From: Bradyrhizobium sp. B124
GTDB lineage: Bacteria > Pseudomonadota > Alphaproteobacteria > Rhizobiales > Xanthobacteraceae
Direction: 5' to 3'
NCBI RefSeq assembly: GCF_038967635.1
Contig: NZ_CP152413.1
Location: 8,870,001 to 8,934,000 of the forward strand
Length of the DNA: 64,000 nt
The notes below the pieces were generated by a model. The model was not told the DNA's origin and made no database searches. It worked only from the letters and a program-made list of their open reading frames with translations. A program made the position numbers and the translations under genes. Within the stretch, counting starts at the first letter, position 1. Each line of letters opens with the position of its first letter. Positions 54,913 to 63,439 of this stretch are shown here, piece by piece.

Positions 54913-57020
54913 TCACGTCGCCTCGTCCCGACGTCGCGGCAGCAGCCGAAGGCTTCCTGCCACGAGAGAGCCCGCTTGCGATGGCGGCGGCCGACCTCGG
55001 CCGGCCGCCGCGCGCGGTGAGCAAGCCGGTGTCGGTCGGTGCGGGCATGTTCATGCGCCGCGCTTTCGTCCTGATGCTGACCGTCGCACTGACCGGCGCT
55101 GGCGCCTACGAGATGTACATGGTGGTCCAGGTCGGCGGCGTGACGATCATGGAAGGCATGGTGCTGGTCCTGTTCGTGGCGCTGCTTGCCTGGATCGCGT
55201 TCTCGTTTGCTTCGGCGCTCGCCGGCTTCTTCGTGCTGCTTCGACGCAACGGGAACGCCTTGCCGATCCGCGATGATGGTCCGCTGCCGCGGATCGCGAG
55301 CCGGACCGCAGTGCTGCTTCCGACCTATAACGAGAATCCACATCAATTGATGGCGCGCCTGCGCGCCATTCACGAGTCCGTCGAGGCGACCGGACAGGGC
55401 GAAAGCTTCGACTGGTTCGTGCTGAGCGACACGCGCGATCCCGATATCTGGATCGCGGAGGAACAGGCGTTCCTTTCGCTCAGCGATGCCTGCGGTGGTG
55501 GGCGGCTCTATTACCGGCATCGCGCCGACAACACTGCGCGGAAGTCCGGCAATGTCGGCGAGTGGATCACGCGGTTCGGCGGCGCCTACCAGTTCATGAT
55601 CGTGCTCGACGCCGACAGCCTGATGTCGGGTGACACCATGGTGCGGATGGTTCACGCCATGGAGACCAATCCGCAGGCGGCGTTGCTGCAGACGCTGCCC
55701 ATCATCGTCAATGCGCGCAGCCTGTTCAGCCGCCTGCAGCAGTTCGCCGGCCGGCTGTACGGACCGATGGTCGCCGCCGGCGTCGCGTGGTGGCACGGCT
55801 CCGAGGGCAATTACTGGGGGCACAATGCCATCATCAGGATTCGGGCCTTTGCGGAGCAGGCGGGCCTGCCCGAACTCTCCGGGCGCAAGCCGTTCGGCGG
55901 ACATATCCTGAGCCACGATTTCGTCGAGGCGGCACTGATGCGGCGCGCCGGCTGGGGCATCTACATGGCGCCGATGCTCGGCGGCAGCTTCGAGGAGGTG
56001 CCGCCGTCGCTGTTGGATTTTGCCGCGCGCGACCGGCGCTGGTGCCAGGGCAATCTGCAGCACCTCGCGGTGCTGACCACGCGCCGCCTGCACTGGATCT
56101 CGCGGCTGCACTTCATGACCGGGATCGGCTCCTACATCACCGCGCCGCTCTGGCTTGCGTTCCTGCTGCTCGGAATCCTGATCTCGCTGCAGGCGCGCTT
56201 CATTCGTCCCGAATATTTCCCGAAGGGCTTCTCGCTGTTTCCGAACTGGCCGGCGCAGGATCCCGTGCTCGCCGCGTGGGTGTTCGGTCTCACGATGGCG
56301 CTCCTGATCGTGCCGAAGCTGCTCGGCTTCATCCTGCTGCTGACGAGGAGGGATGTACGCCGGCAATTCGGCGGCGGCTTTAGGGCGTTGTCAGGTGTGA
56401 TCGCCGAGGTGCTGATCTCGGCAATGATCGCGCCCGTCATGATGGTGTTCCAGTCGATCGCCGTCGTCGAGATCCTGCTCGGCCGGGATGCCGGCTGGCA
56501 GACGCAGCGGCGCGACGACGGCGAGGTCGAGCGCCGGGAGCTCTATCGGAAATACGGCATCCCGACCGCGTGCGGCGTCGCGATGGCGGCGAGCGCCTAT
56601 GCGGTGTCATTGCCGCTGCTGCTGTGGATGTCGCCGGTGATCGTCGGTCTCTTGTTTGCGATCCCGATCGGCGCCTGGACCGCCAAGCCCGCGATGCGCG
56701 CGCTGTTCATGACGCCGGAGGAGGTCGGGCCGCCGGGCGTGCTGGTCCGTGCCAACGAACTGGCGTCGTCGCCCGCCCAGGCCTCGGCCCCCGCGCTCGC
56801 AATGCTCCGGCAGGATTCCGACCTGCTGCATCGTCATCTCTCGTCGCTACCGCCGGCGAGGCGCCGCGGTCCGGACGAGATCGATCCTGACCTCGCGATG
56901 GCGCGCGCGCGGATCGAGGCGAGCGGGAGCTTCAACGAGGCGGTCGAGCATCTCACGCCGCGCGAGACGCTCGCCGTCCTCGGCGATTCCGTCCTGCTGG
57001 AAGGGGTGCTTGCGAAGTAG
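54900..57020 (+). CDS. opgH: glucan biosynthesis glucosyltransferase OpgH
   Basis: A 706-residue inner-membrane GT2 enzyme that polymerises glucose for periplasmic glucans. N-terminal helices (~55-115) precede the catalytic domain with AVLLPTYNENPHQLMARLRA, VLDADSLMSGDTMVRMVHAM (D-x-D) and the processive motif RDRRWCQGNLQHLAVL (Q-x-x-R-W type); C-terminal helices follow. Start ATG at 54900 overlaps opgG, so the two are coupled. Confidence 0.96.
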   Translation: MGAIVTSPRPDVAAAAEGFLPRESPLAMAAADLGRPPRAVSKPVSVGAGMFMRRAFVLMLTVALTGAGAYEMYMVVQVGGVTIMEGMVLVLFVALLAWIAFSFASALAGFFVLLRRNGNALPIRDDGPLPRIASRTAVLLPTYNENPHQLMARLRAIHESVEATGQGESFDWFVLSDTRDPDIWIAEEQAFLSLSDACGGGRLYYRHRADNTARKSGNVGEWITRFGGAYQFMIVLDADSLMSGDTMVRMVHAMETNPQAALLQTLPIIVNARSLFSRLQQFAGRLYGPMVAAGVAWWHGSEGNYWGHNAIIRIRAFAEQAGLPELSGRKPFGGHILSHDFVEAALMRRAGWGIYMAPMLGGSFEEVPPSLLDFAARDRRWCQGNLQHLAVLTTRRLHWISRLHFMTGIGSYITAPLWLAFLLLGILISLQARFIRPEYFPKGFSLFPNWPAQDPVLAAWVFGLTMALLIVPKLLGFILLLTRRDVRRQFGGGFRALSGVIAEVLISAMIAPVMMVFQSIAVVEILLGRDAGWQTQRRDDGEVERRELYRKYGIPTACGVAMAASAYAVSLPLLLWMSPVIVGLLFAIPIGAWTAKPAMRALFMTPEEVGPPGVLVRANELASSPAQASAPALAMLRQDSDLLHRHLSSLPPARRRGPDEIDPDLAMARARIEASGSFNEAVEHLTPRETLAVLGDSVLLEGVLAK

Positions 57021-57029
57021 TGTGGGGGC

Positions 57030-59351
57030 TCAGGCCGCTTCCGGTAACCTGGTCTGCAGCGAGCGCGGATCGCGGGGCAGCGTGATGCGGACGACGGTGC
57101 CAATGCCGAGCTTGGAGCGCAGCTTCATCGAGCCGCCGTGCAGGTTGGTGAGCGAGCGCGCGATCGCAAGTCCGAGGCCCGAGCCCTGGTAGCTCTTGGT
57201 GAGCTGGCTCTCGACCTGCTCGAACGGCTTGCCGAGCCGCCGCAGCGATTCCGGTGCGATGCCGATGCCGCTGTCGGCGATCAGCAGCACGATCGAGCCA
57301 TCCAGCATCTGGCCGCGCACCAGCACGCGGCCGTGATCCGGCGTGAACTTCACGGCGTTGGAGAGCAGGTTGACGATGATCTGCTTGACCGCGCGGCGGT
57401 CGGCGACGACCGAGATCGTGCTTTCGATATCCGATTCAAGCGACAGGCCCTTGTGCTCGGCGCGGCCGGAGACCACCCGCAGCGACTCGGCGAGGATGCC
57501 GGAGAGGTCGAGCGGCTCCATGTCGAACTTCATCCGGCCGGCCTCGATCTTCGACATGTCGAGAATGTCGTTGATGACCTCGAGCAGGTATTTCCCCGAG
57601 GTCAGGATGTCGTGGCAATACTCCGCGTACTTGTCCGAGCCGAGTGTCCCGAACAGGCCGGAGCCCATGATCTCGGAGAAGCCGATGATGGCGTTGAGCG
57701 GCGTGCGCAGCTCATGGCTCATATTGGCGAGGAACTTCGACTTCGCGGCGTTGGCGTCCTCGGCGCGGGTCTTTTCCTGCGAATATTTCTCGGCGAGATC
57801 GGCGAGCTCGACGGCCTGGCGCTCCAGCTCGGATTGCGAGCGCTGCAGGTCGATCACGGTGGCGCGCAGGCGGAGATCGTTGTCGACCAGCTTCTGCTCG
57901 TGCGCCTTGATGCGGGTGATGTCGGTGCCGACCGAGACGTAGCCGCCGTCCTTGGTGCGGCGCTCGCTGATATGCAGCCAGCTGCCGTCGTCGAGCTGCG
58001 CCTCGAAGGTGCGCGCGCCCGGCGCCGGCACACCGCTCTCGTGCAGGCGGGTGCGCACCTCGGGCATGCTGCCGACCTCGATCACGGTCTCATAGGAGGT
58101 GCCGGGGCTGACGGCGGAATCGGGCAGCTTGTGCAGCCGCTGGAAGTGCGAGTTGCAGAGCACGAGGCGGTCCTCGGCGTCCCAGAGTACGAAGGCCTCG
58201 GGAATGGTCTCGATGGCGTCGCGCAGCCGGAGGTCGGCTTCCACCGACTTCTCGGCGAGGCTCTTCTGTTCGGTGATGTCGACCGCGATGCCGATCAAAT
58301 GCAGCCCGCTGTCGGCCGCGGCGTGGCTGAGCTCGCAGCGGACGCGCAGCCAGATCCAGTGGCCGCCGACATGGCGCATGCGGAAGCTCTGGTCGATGTG
58401 ATCGATCTTGCCCGAGATCAGCTGCTCGGCGATGTCGAACAGGTTGATGTCGTCGGAGTTCACCAGCGCGTTGACCTCGCCGAAGGTGAGCAGGTCGTTG
58501 CGGGTATCGAGGCCGAGCAGGGTGAACATCGACTGCGACCAGAATATCCGGCCGCGCGACAGGTCCCAGTCCCACAATCCGCAGCGGCCGCGATTGAGCG
58601 CGGTGTCGATCCGGCCGCGCACGGCGTCGTTGATCAGGTCGCCCTCGCGGGCGCGGGTCGATTGCCAGTGGAAGGCGAAGCCGAGGATCAGCACCACGAA
58701 GCTCGTGGTCGCCGACAGCGTCACCGAGAGTGCGGCGTCCGATCCCCAGATCGGCTCGTTCATCTCCTGGATCACGACGACCTGGCCGGGCAGCGACTTG
58801 ACGAGCTGCGAGATCGCCAGCGCGCCGGTGCCGCCCGGCAGCGTCATGTCGCTGACCGCGCCCTGCTGGCCCGGTGCGACCAGGAGCTGCGCGGTGGAGA
58901 CGATGTCGAGGACGCGGTCGTTCTCGCCGGCGCCGTCGATCGGCACGCGGGCCAGCACGCGGTGATCGGCGCTGGTGATGATGACATGGCGGCCGTTGGC
59001 GATGCCCCAGGACGGAATGAGATCCGGCAGCAGCTCCTGCATCCGCTCGATATTGGCGAGCCGGTCGCGGCGCACCGAGGTCAGGCGGTCGAGACGCTCG
59101 GCGAGGATGTCGGAGAGCGCGGCCAGGTCGCGCTTCGTCGCGCCGCGCTTCTGCCGGTTCTGGTCGATCACCTGGACGAAGGCGCCGAGGCAGATCGTGA
59201 TGAGGAAGGCGATGATCAGCGTAGGGACAGCGCGGCGCAGTGCAGGCTCGGCCGTCAAGAGCCTGTGATAGGCCGGTTTCGCGATCGACTGTGCCAATCC
59301 CTTGATCGAATCGGATTGGACACAAGCGTTCGCTGCATGCGCGCGCGCCAT
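57030..59351 (-). CDS. PAS-domain histidine kinase (PleC/DivJ-like)
   Basis: A 773-residue membrane kinase. Helices at ~43-63 and ~215-235 bound a periplasmic domain; two to three PAS domains follow (~260-370, ~375-490). The kinase core has LANMSHELRTPLNAIIGFSE (phospho-acceptor His), then the family-specific SGKYLLEVINDILDMSKIEA, NLLSNAVKFTP, and GSGLGLAIARSLTNLHGG. The core is closest to PleC/DivJ kinases that control alphaproteobacterial cell-cycle and polarity. The partner regulator is not in the window. It converges with opgH, ten bases apart. Confidence 0.9.
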   Translation of the reverse strand: MARAHAANACVQSDSIKGLAQSIAKPAYHRLLTAEPALRRAVPTLIIAFLITICLGAFVQVIDQNRQKRGATKRDLAALSDILAERLDRLTSVRRDRLANIERMQELLPDLIPSWGIANGRHVIITSADHRVLARVPIDGAGENDRVLDIVSTAQLLVAPGQQGAVSDMTLPGGTGALAISQLVKSLPGQVVVIQEMNEPIWGSDAALSVTLSATTSFVVLILGFAFHWQSTRAREGDLINDAVRGRIDTALNRGRCGLWDWDLSRGRIFWSQSMFTLLGLDTRNDLLTFGEVNALVNSDDINLFDIAEQLISGKIDHIDQSFRMRHVGGHWIWLRVRCELSHAAADSGLHLIGIAVDITEQKSLAEKSVEADLRLRDAIETIPEAFVLWDAEDRLVLCNSHFQRLHKLPDSAVSPGTSYETVIEVGSMPEVRTRLHESGVPAPGARTFEAQLDDGSWLHISERRTKDGGYVSVGTDITRIKAHEQKLVDNDLRLRATVIDLQRSQSELERQAVELADLAEKYSQEKTRAEDANAAKSKFLANMSHELRTPLNAIIGFSEIMGSGLFGTLGSDKYAEYCHDILTSGKYLLEVINDILDMSKIEAGRMKFDMEPLDLSGILAESLRVVSGRAEHKGLSLESDIESTISVVADRRAVKQIIVNLLSNAVKFTPDHGRVLVRGQMLDGSIVLLIADSGIGIAPESLRRLGKPFEQVESQLTKSYQGSGLGLAIARSLTNLHGGSMKLRSKLGIGTVVRITLPRDPRSLQTRLPEAA

Positions 59352-59543
59352 GCCTTAGACCCCCATCTAAGCTGATTTTTTACCCGGATCGGATGCTCCC
59401 CTCGTCGCATCCGAATCATGATGATTTGAATCCAGATTTCGCGGGCTGTCGAGAGTCAACGATTCGTTAATGCGAAAAAATTCTTGTCCAAGACAGAATC
59501 AGTGCGCGCAAAGTGAGTCCGAAACAGGAACGGCTCCGTAGAA

Positions 59544-60932
59544 TTACGCGCGCGTCGGTTCTGCGTGACTGATCACACGCTTCACGGTGGGGAACGCGCG
59601 GCGCAGCTTGCGTTCGATCTCGTCGACGCTTTCGTGCACCTTGATCACACTCATCGAGGGCTCAGCGCGGCAATGGAAGTTGACGACCTCGCCGGCGTCG
59701 GTGTTGCGGACCCGCACATTATGGATGTCATGGATCGCGCCGCCATCGGCGAATCCGGTCAGCGCGGTCTTGATCGCTTCAACGCGGTCGGGCGCGGCGT
59801 CGGTTCCCCACGGCAGTTCCGGCTCGAGCGGCTCGATATGGGTGTCGACCTCGACGTCCTCGCCAAAATCCTCGCGGATCGCGCGCTCGAGCTCGTGGGC
59901 GATGTCGTGTGCGGCGTCCAGCGCCATGTTGCTATCGACCTCGAGGTCGATGCCGACGATCAGCTTGCCGCCGATGTCGTGCACGGTGACGTGGTGGATA
60001 GCGAGGCCGGAGTTGCGCGCGATCACCATGATGCGCTCGCGCACGCTCTCATTGTCGCGCGCCACCGGCACCGCGGTGAAGGTGAGATCGGCGTCGCCGA
60101 ACGTCTTGGTCATCGCCTGCTGTGCCCTGCGCTTGATGTCCTCGACGCGGTCGATCGGATAGGTGCGCGGCACGGCGGCAATGGCGTCGATGAAATGCGT
60201 GGCGCCGACCATGCGGACCCGTAGCCGCTCGACGTCGACCACGCCCGGCACGGCCTTGATGGCCGCGGTGGCCTTTTCCAGCGCGCCTTCGGGCGCGCGG
60301 TCGAGCAGGGTCTCGACCGTCTCGCGCGCCATGCGCAGGCCGAGCAGGGCGATCATCACGGCAACCGCGATGGCGGCCGCGGCATCGCCCCACCAGAAGC
60401 CGAAGCCCGCCAGCACCAGGCCGACAATGACGGCCGCGGATCCCATCACGTCGGAGGCGAAATGGAGTGCGTCGGCGGCCAGCGCCTGGCTCTTGGTGTC
60501 GCGCGCGGCGCGGTGCAGCGCGCGGGCGCGCCACAGATTGACGCCGATATCGAGGACCAGGACGACGAAGGGAACGGCTGATATCGAGGGCGGCGGCGCG
60601 CCTTCGCGCAAATGGCTGTAGGCCTGCACCAGGATGCCGCCGGCCAGCACATAGAGCAGGGCGATGACGAAGAGCGCCGAGACGCTTTCGAACTTGCCGT
60701 GGCCGTAATGATGCTCGGCGTCGGCCGGCTGGTCCGACACCCGCACCACCGCCCAGGTAATGATGGTGGCGACGAGGTCGATCGAAGAGTGCAGCGCCTC
60801 GGAGATCAGCGCCAGCGATCCGATGGCGATGCCGACGACGAATTTCGCCACGGCCATGCTGCCGCTGGCAAGGATCGAGATCGCGGCGACTGATGTCTTG
60901 GTGTTGGGTGTGCTGGTGCTGGAAGAGCTCAT
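59544..60932 (-). CDS. cation diffusion facilitator with extended C-terminal domain
   Basis: A 462-residue exporter of divalent metals. Six membrane helices fill residues ~20-210; metal-site pairs are EALHSSIDLV in helix two and ADALHFASDVMG in helix five. Typical family members have ~300 residues and one cytoplasmic dimerisation domain; here three successive ferredoxin-like modules are apparent (~225-290, ~300-375, ~385-460). The extra domains could bind metal or regulate. Zn, Fe or Mn is the likely cargo, not resolvable here. Confidence 0.88.
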   Translation of the reverse strand: MSSSSTSTPNTKTSVAAISILASGSMAVAKFVVGIAIGSLALISEALHSSIDLVATIITWAVVRVSDQPADAEHHYGHGKFESVSALFVIALLYVLAGGILVQAYSHLREGAPPPSISAVPFVVLVLDIGVNLWRARALHRAARDTKSQALAADALHFASDVMGSAAVIVGLVLAGFGFWWGDAAAAIAVAVMIALLGLRMARETVETLLDRAPEGALEKATAAIKAVPGVVDVERLRVRMVGATHFIDAIAAVPRTYPIDRVEDIKRRAQQAMTKTFGDADLTFTAVPVARDNESVRERIMVIARNSGLAIHHVTVHDIGGKLIVGIDLEVDSNMALDAAHDIAHELERAIREDFGEDVEVDTHIEPLEPELPWGTDAAPDRVEAIKTALTGFADGGAIHDIHNVRVRNTDAGEVVNFHCRAEPSMSVIKVHESVDEIERKLRRAFPTVKRVISHAEPTRA

Positions 60933-61030
60933 GGGCGGGGGTTTAGCAGGGAGTCCGTGAACATCAAGTGTCAGTCGTCACGCGCAATCGCCACTCACTT
61001 GCAATTGCATCTTTGCGCCAAGATCACGCT

Positions 61031-61074
61031 GTCGTCCTGGCCTGGTGCGCAATTGCGCACTTGGCCAGGACGAC
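61031..61074. repeat. 44-bp near-perfect palindrome
   Basis: Arms GTCGTCCTGGCC and GGCCAGGACGAC flank a central self-complementary GTGCGCAATTGCGCAC. Only two central TG/TT junction pairs mismatch. This type recurs in Bradyrhizobium genomes and may extrude as a cruciform or act as a transcript end. Confidence 0.8.
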
Positions 61075-61132
61075 GATGAGGATGGTTCTCGCGCGATACG
61101 ACGCACCGTCATTGCATACTTTATCTCGGTGT

Positions 61133-61233
61133 CATCGCCCGGATCGACCGGGCGATCCAGTATTCCAGAGACCCCGGTGCTTGAATCGAGAAGCCGCGGC
61201 GTACTGGATCGCCCGGTCGAGCCGGGCGATGAC
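61133..61233. repeat. 101-bp inverted repeat (GTCATCGCCCGG type)
   Basis: GTCATCGCCCGG at the left and CCGGGCGATGAC at the right, with inner arms CGGGCGATCCAGTA and TACTGGATCGCCCG. A known-looking dispersed palindrome; its presence beside the 61031 palindrome makes a repeat cluster. Confidence 0.8.
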
Positions 61234-61366
61234 GGTGTGGGCGAGGACGCAGCTTCGCATTCTCGCGACACGATTTGTCCGAGCTTTGGATTTCGTTCCG
61301 CCCTCTCACTTGAAGAGGGCGCAGGGAATGCCGGGTGCGGAGGTTGCGATCGCGCAATCGTCCGAT

Positions 61367-62053
61367 CTATTCGGCGGGTTCTTCGTCTCTTTCCAGCTGC
61401 GGCTTTTCATACAGGACCGCATTCAACAGGGAACGATGCACTTCGATCTTGCCGTTGTAGCTGATCAATCCGAGCTTGCGAAATTTGTTCAGGAAGAAGC
61501 TCACCCGGGATCGGGTCGTTCCGATCATCTCGGCAAGGGTTGCTTGACTGATCGACGCATCGATTGGCGTTGACTTGCCGTTTTTCCCGAAGTTGGCCAG
61601 CAGAAGCAGCAGGCGTGCGAGCCGCTTCTCGCTCGAATTGAACAGCTGGTCGATCAAGTCTTCTTCAATGCGATTGCTCCTGGTGACCAGGTAAGTCACG
61701 AAAAGTTCTGAAAATCGGGGCTCCTTGCGGAGCGCCGCCATCATCGCCCTTTGCGTGATTGAGGTGATAAGGCACTCCTCCATCGCCCTTGCGGTTCCAA
61801 CGCGGACCGCCTGACCATTCAGGCAACCCTCGCCAAAAAACTGCGCAGCGTCCAATATGCCGACGACGGCTTCCTTGCCTTGCTCGGAAACAACGGTCAC
61901 CTTGACCTTGCCCGACTGGATGTAAAAGACCTTATCGGCCTCTTCGCCCTGGGCGTAGATGATCCGGCCTTTACGGTACTTCACTATCGTCTTGCCGGCC
62001 CCGACTTTGGCGAGAAAGGCTTGGGGATCGAACTGTCGCTTTGCAGACTTCAC
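61367..62053 (-). CDS. Crp/Fnr-family transcriptional regulator
   Basis: A 228-residue regulator. A cyclic-nucleotide-binding-like beta roll (KGRIIYAQGEEADKVFYIQS, FFGEGCLNGQ) is followed by a winged helix with ISQATLAEMIGTTRSRVSFF as recognition helix. No N-terminal Fe-S cysteine set is present, so it is not a canonical FNR. This type is strongly conserved in Bradyrhizobium. A 16-bp palindrome lies 51 bases upstream of its start in the divergent gap and is a candidate own operator. Confidence 0.9.
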   Translation of the reverse strand: MKSAKRQFDPQAFLAKVGAGKTIVKYRKGRIIYAQGEEADKVFYIQSGKVKVTVVSEQGKEAVVGILDAAQFFGEGCLNGQAVRVGTARAMEECLITSITQRAMMAALRKEPRFSELFVTYLVTRSNRIEEDLIDQLFNSSEKRLARLLLLLANFGKNGKSTPIDASISQATLAEMIGTTRSRVSFFLNKFRKLGLISYNGKIEVHRSLLNAVLYEKPQLERDEEPAE

Positions 62054-62103
62054 AAGCCCCTCCTTCGGACCAGCGATGTCTAAATATTAAAACTGGTGGG
62101 TTG

Positions 62104-62119
62104 TGGTCAATATTGACCA
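62104..62119. promoter_or_regulatory. 16-bp perfect palindrome, candidate operator
   Basis: TGGTCAATATTGACCA lies in the divergent gap between the Crp/Fnr gene and a zinc-ribbon gene. It is fully self-complementary and of the length bound by Crp/Fnr dimers, though not the classic FNR or CRP sequence. Confidence 0.55.
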
Positions 62120-62212
62120 GCGGACCAGTTTCCAAGGGGAGAAAATCACCTGGTCGGTGGCCGGTGTCCGGCAATGTGGTGGGCGCCCGCCCGATCCAGG
62201 AAGGGTGCCCGC

Positions 62213-62449
62213 ATGCTCGGCTTTCGCACGTATCCAACCGGTCCGCCGTTGAGCGTCATCGAGCGCCCGCGCTGTCCGCACTGCCAGATCCGCACGCGGC
62301 TGGCCTGCATTGCGCCAGGCTCAGGGGGGTGTCAACTCCGCACGTTCGAGTGCCCCAGATGTGATCGTGTTCAGCAGTCGGTGGTGGATAGCGATCCCAT
62401 GAACGGCGCCAAGGGGTGGCTTGGCAGCGAGCTTAGATCGCCGGACTAG
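62213..62449 (+). CDS. small zinc-ribbon protein (78 aa)
   Basis: A 78-residue protein, MLGFRTYPTGPPLSVIERPR followed by CPHC and FECPRCDRVQQ, giving one C-x-x-C/C-x-x-C zinc ribbon. ATG at 62213 has AAGGG seven bases upstream; the frame before it is not coding-like. It is followed 25 bases later by a second zinc-ribbon gene of similar layout, and both end in a W-[LF] ... L motif (KGWLGSEL; DWFERNL), suggesting duplication. Function unknown. Confidence 0.65.
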   Translation: MLGFRTYPTGPPLSVIERPRCPHCQIRTRLACIAPGSGGCQLRTFECPRCDRVQQSVVDSDPMNGAKGWLGSELRSPD

Positions 62450-62474
62450 CGCTCGGTTTCACGGGAGATTCAGG

Positions 62475-62705
62475 ATGTCCACGCAAATAGCCCCACCGCA
62501 GCCCCGGGTCCGATCAAGCCCACCATGCCAGCGATGTGCGGGCGCCACTGTCGTGCAGCGCATTACGCCTTCGCGAGCTGGCCATGAGCATTGGACGCTG
62601 CGCTGCAAGAGCTGCGGCCACGTCGATCAGATGCAGGTCGTATCGGGCCCGTCGCAGTCCGGACCGCTCGACTGGTTTGAGAGAAATTTGGGACCCCCGA
62701 CATGA
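62475..62705 (+). CDS. small zinc-ribbon protein, paralogue (76 aa)
   Basis: A 76-residue protein with CQRCAGATVVQRI and LRCKSCGHVDQMQV as one zinc ribbon, and a C-terminal GPLDWFERNLGPP. The layout mirrors the preceding gene. ATG at 62475 has GGGAGA nine bases upstream. Its stop overlaps the next start (ATGA). Confidence 0.65.
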   Translation: MSTQIAPPQPRVRSSPPCQRCAGATVVQRITPSRAGHEHWTLRCKSCGHVDQMQVVSGPSQSGPLDWFERNLGPPT

Positions 62706-62905
62706 ACCTCAAAAAGCGTAACAGGACGAAGGTCGCATTTTTGACGGCGGACCATCTGGATGAGCAAGCAGATGCGCGCGCCAGCGAGGCGAAGCAATTG
62801 CCTGAAGGCGAGGCGAGACAGAATGCGCTTCGAAACGCCGCACAGTTGAGGGTGTATGCCTTCATGAAGCGCGCACTTGCGCCACAAGCCGTCAAGTCGA
62901 AATAG
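62702..62905 (+). CDS. small helical protein (67 aa)
   Basis: MNLKKRNRTKVAFLTADHLD opens a 67-residue, charged, helical protein (ADARASEAKQLPEGEARQNA). ATG at 62702 overlaps the preceding stop by four bases, so it is coupled to the zinc-ribbon gene. I know similar short proteins only as unannotated rhizobial products. Confidence 0.6.
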   Translation: MNLKKRNRTKVAFLTADHLDEQADARASEAKQLPEGEARQNALRNAAQLRVYAFMKRALAPQAVKSK

Positions 62906-62942
62906 CAGATGCGAACCCATCATTTCATCACGCGGCGCTATC

Positions 62943-62969
62943 GATGGGTTTCGCTCCGCTCTACCCATC
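62943..62969. repeat. short hairpin, possible terminator repeat
   Basis: GATGGGT and ACCCATC pair around a 13-base loop TTCGCTCCGCTCT. This hairpin phrase recurs in Bradyrhizobium intergenic DNA; here it lies between the zinc-ribbon genes and the VOC pseudogene. Confidence 0.55.
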
Positions 62970-62979
62970 CTACGGACAG

Positions 62980-63200
62980 CTACGCCGGCAATCCGATGCT
63001 TGGAATTTGCTCGGGCAGATAATGGCCCGCGCGAATATCTTTCAGCAGAGTGTCGAAATCGGTGCCGGACTTGAAGCTCTCGTGGACGCGTGCCGGATCG
63101 AAGAATACGCATACCATTCGATCATCTGGTCGAGGCGGCTGGTTTTCATCGTCACGTGGTGGAGTGAGGGTCTGATGATGGTCGTGGAAGTTGTTGTCAT
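62980..63200 (-). pseudogene. decayed VOC-family (glyoxalase/extradiol dioxygenase-fold) gene
   Basis: The two ends of a VOC protein are in different frames. ATG at 63200, with AGGAG six bases upstream, opens MTTTSTTIIRPSLHHVTMKT followed by SRLDQMIEWYA, the typical N-terminus; near 63105-63111 the frame shifts to FFDPARVHESFKSGTDFDTL ending HYLPEQIPSIGLPA, the typical C-terminus. The ~100 or more residues between them, holding most metal ligands, are gone. An internal deletion with frameshift best explains this. The intact gene would have been the divergent neighbour of the TetR gene. Confidence 0.8.
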
Positions 63201-63409
63201 GGCTCTCTCCTTTTCGCCGCAGAGTGTTCGAGTCATCGCCGCGCAACGAGGTTATGAAGCCGGGGGTGACGGCGGCAGCTTTGCCGGTTCAATTGAACCC
63301 GACATCGCTGATCTAGGTGGGCATCGCGTCGCGATGTCGCCAAAGCACCCACGAATCCCGCCAGCCCTGCCGCGGCTCGCCGGTTCGTGATCCAAACGGC
63401 CACTTGCGA

Positions 63410-63433
63410 TATATGGACCAATTGGTCTATATA
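63410..63433. promoter_or_regulatory. TetR-type operator palindrome
   Basis: TATATGGACCAATTGGTCTA continuing to TATA: 11 of 12 symmetric pairs match around AATT. It lies 6 bases before the TetR start, so it overlaps the promoter, as expected for autorepression and control of the divergent gene. Confidence 0.75.
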
Positions 63434-63439
63434 TTGGGG

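Larger units (their letters stand above)
60933..61366. other. intergenic region with two palindromic repeats
   Basis: 434 bases with no supported gene between the CDF and Crp/Fnr genes, both minus-strand. Two palindromic repeats (listed separately) occupy much of it. Frames across them are translations of repeat DNA. Confidence 0.6.

Noticed and set aside
57138..59375. A 745-codon plus-strand frame across the PAS kinase
   Set aside because: Antisense shadow of a gene with complete kinase motifs.
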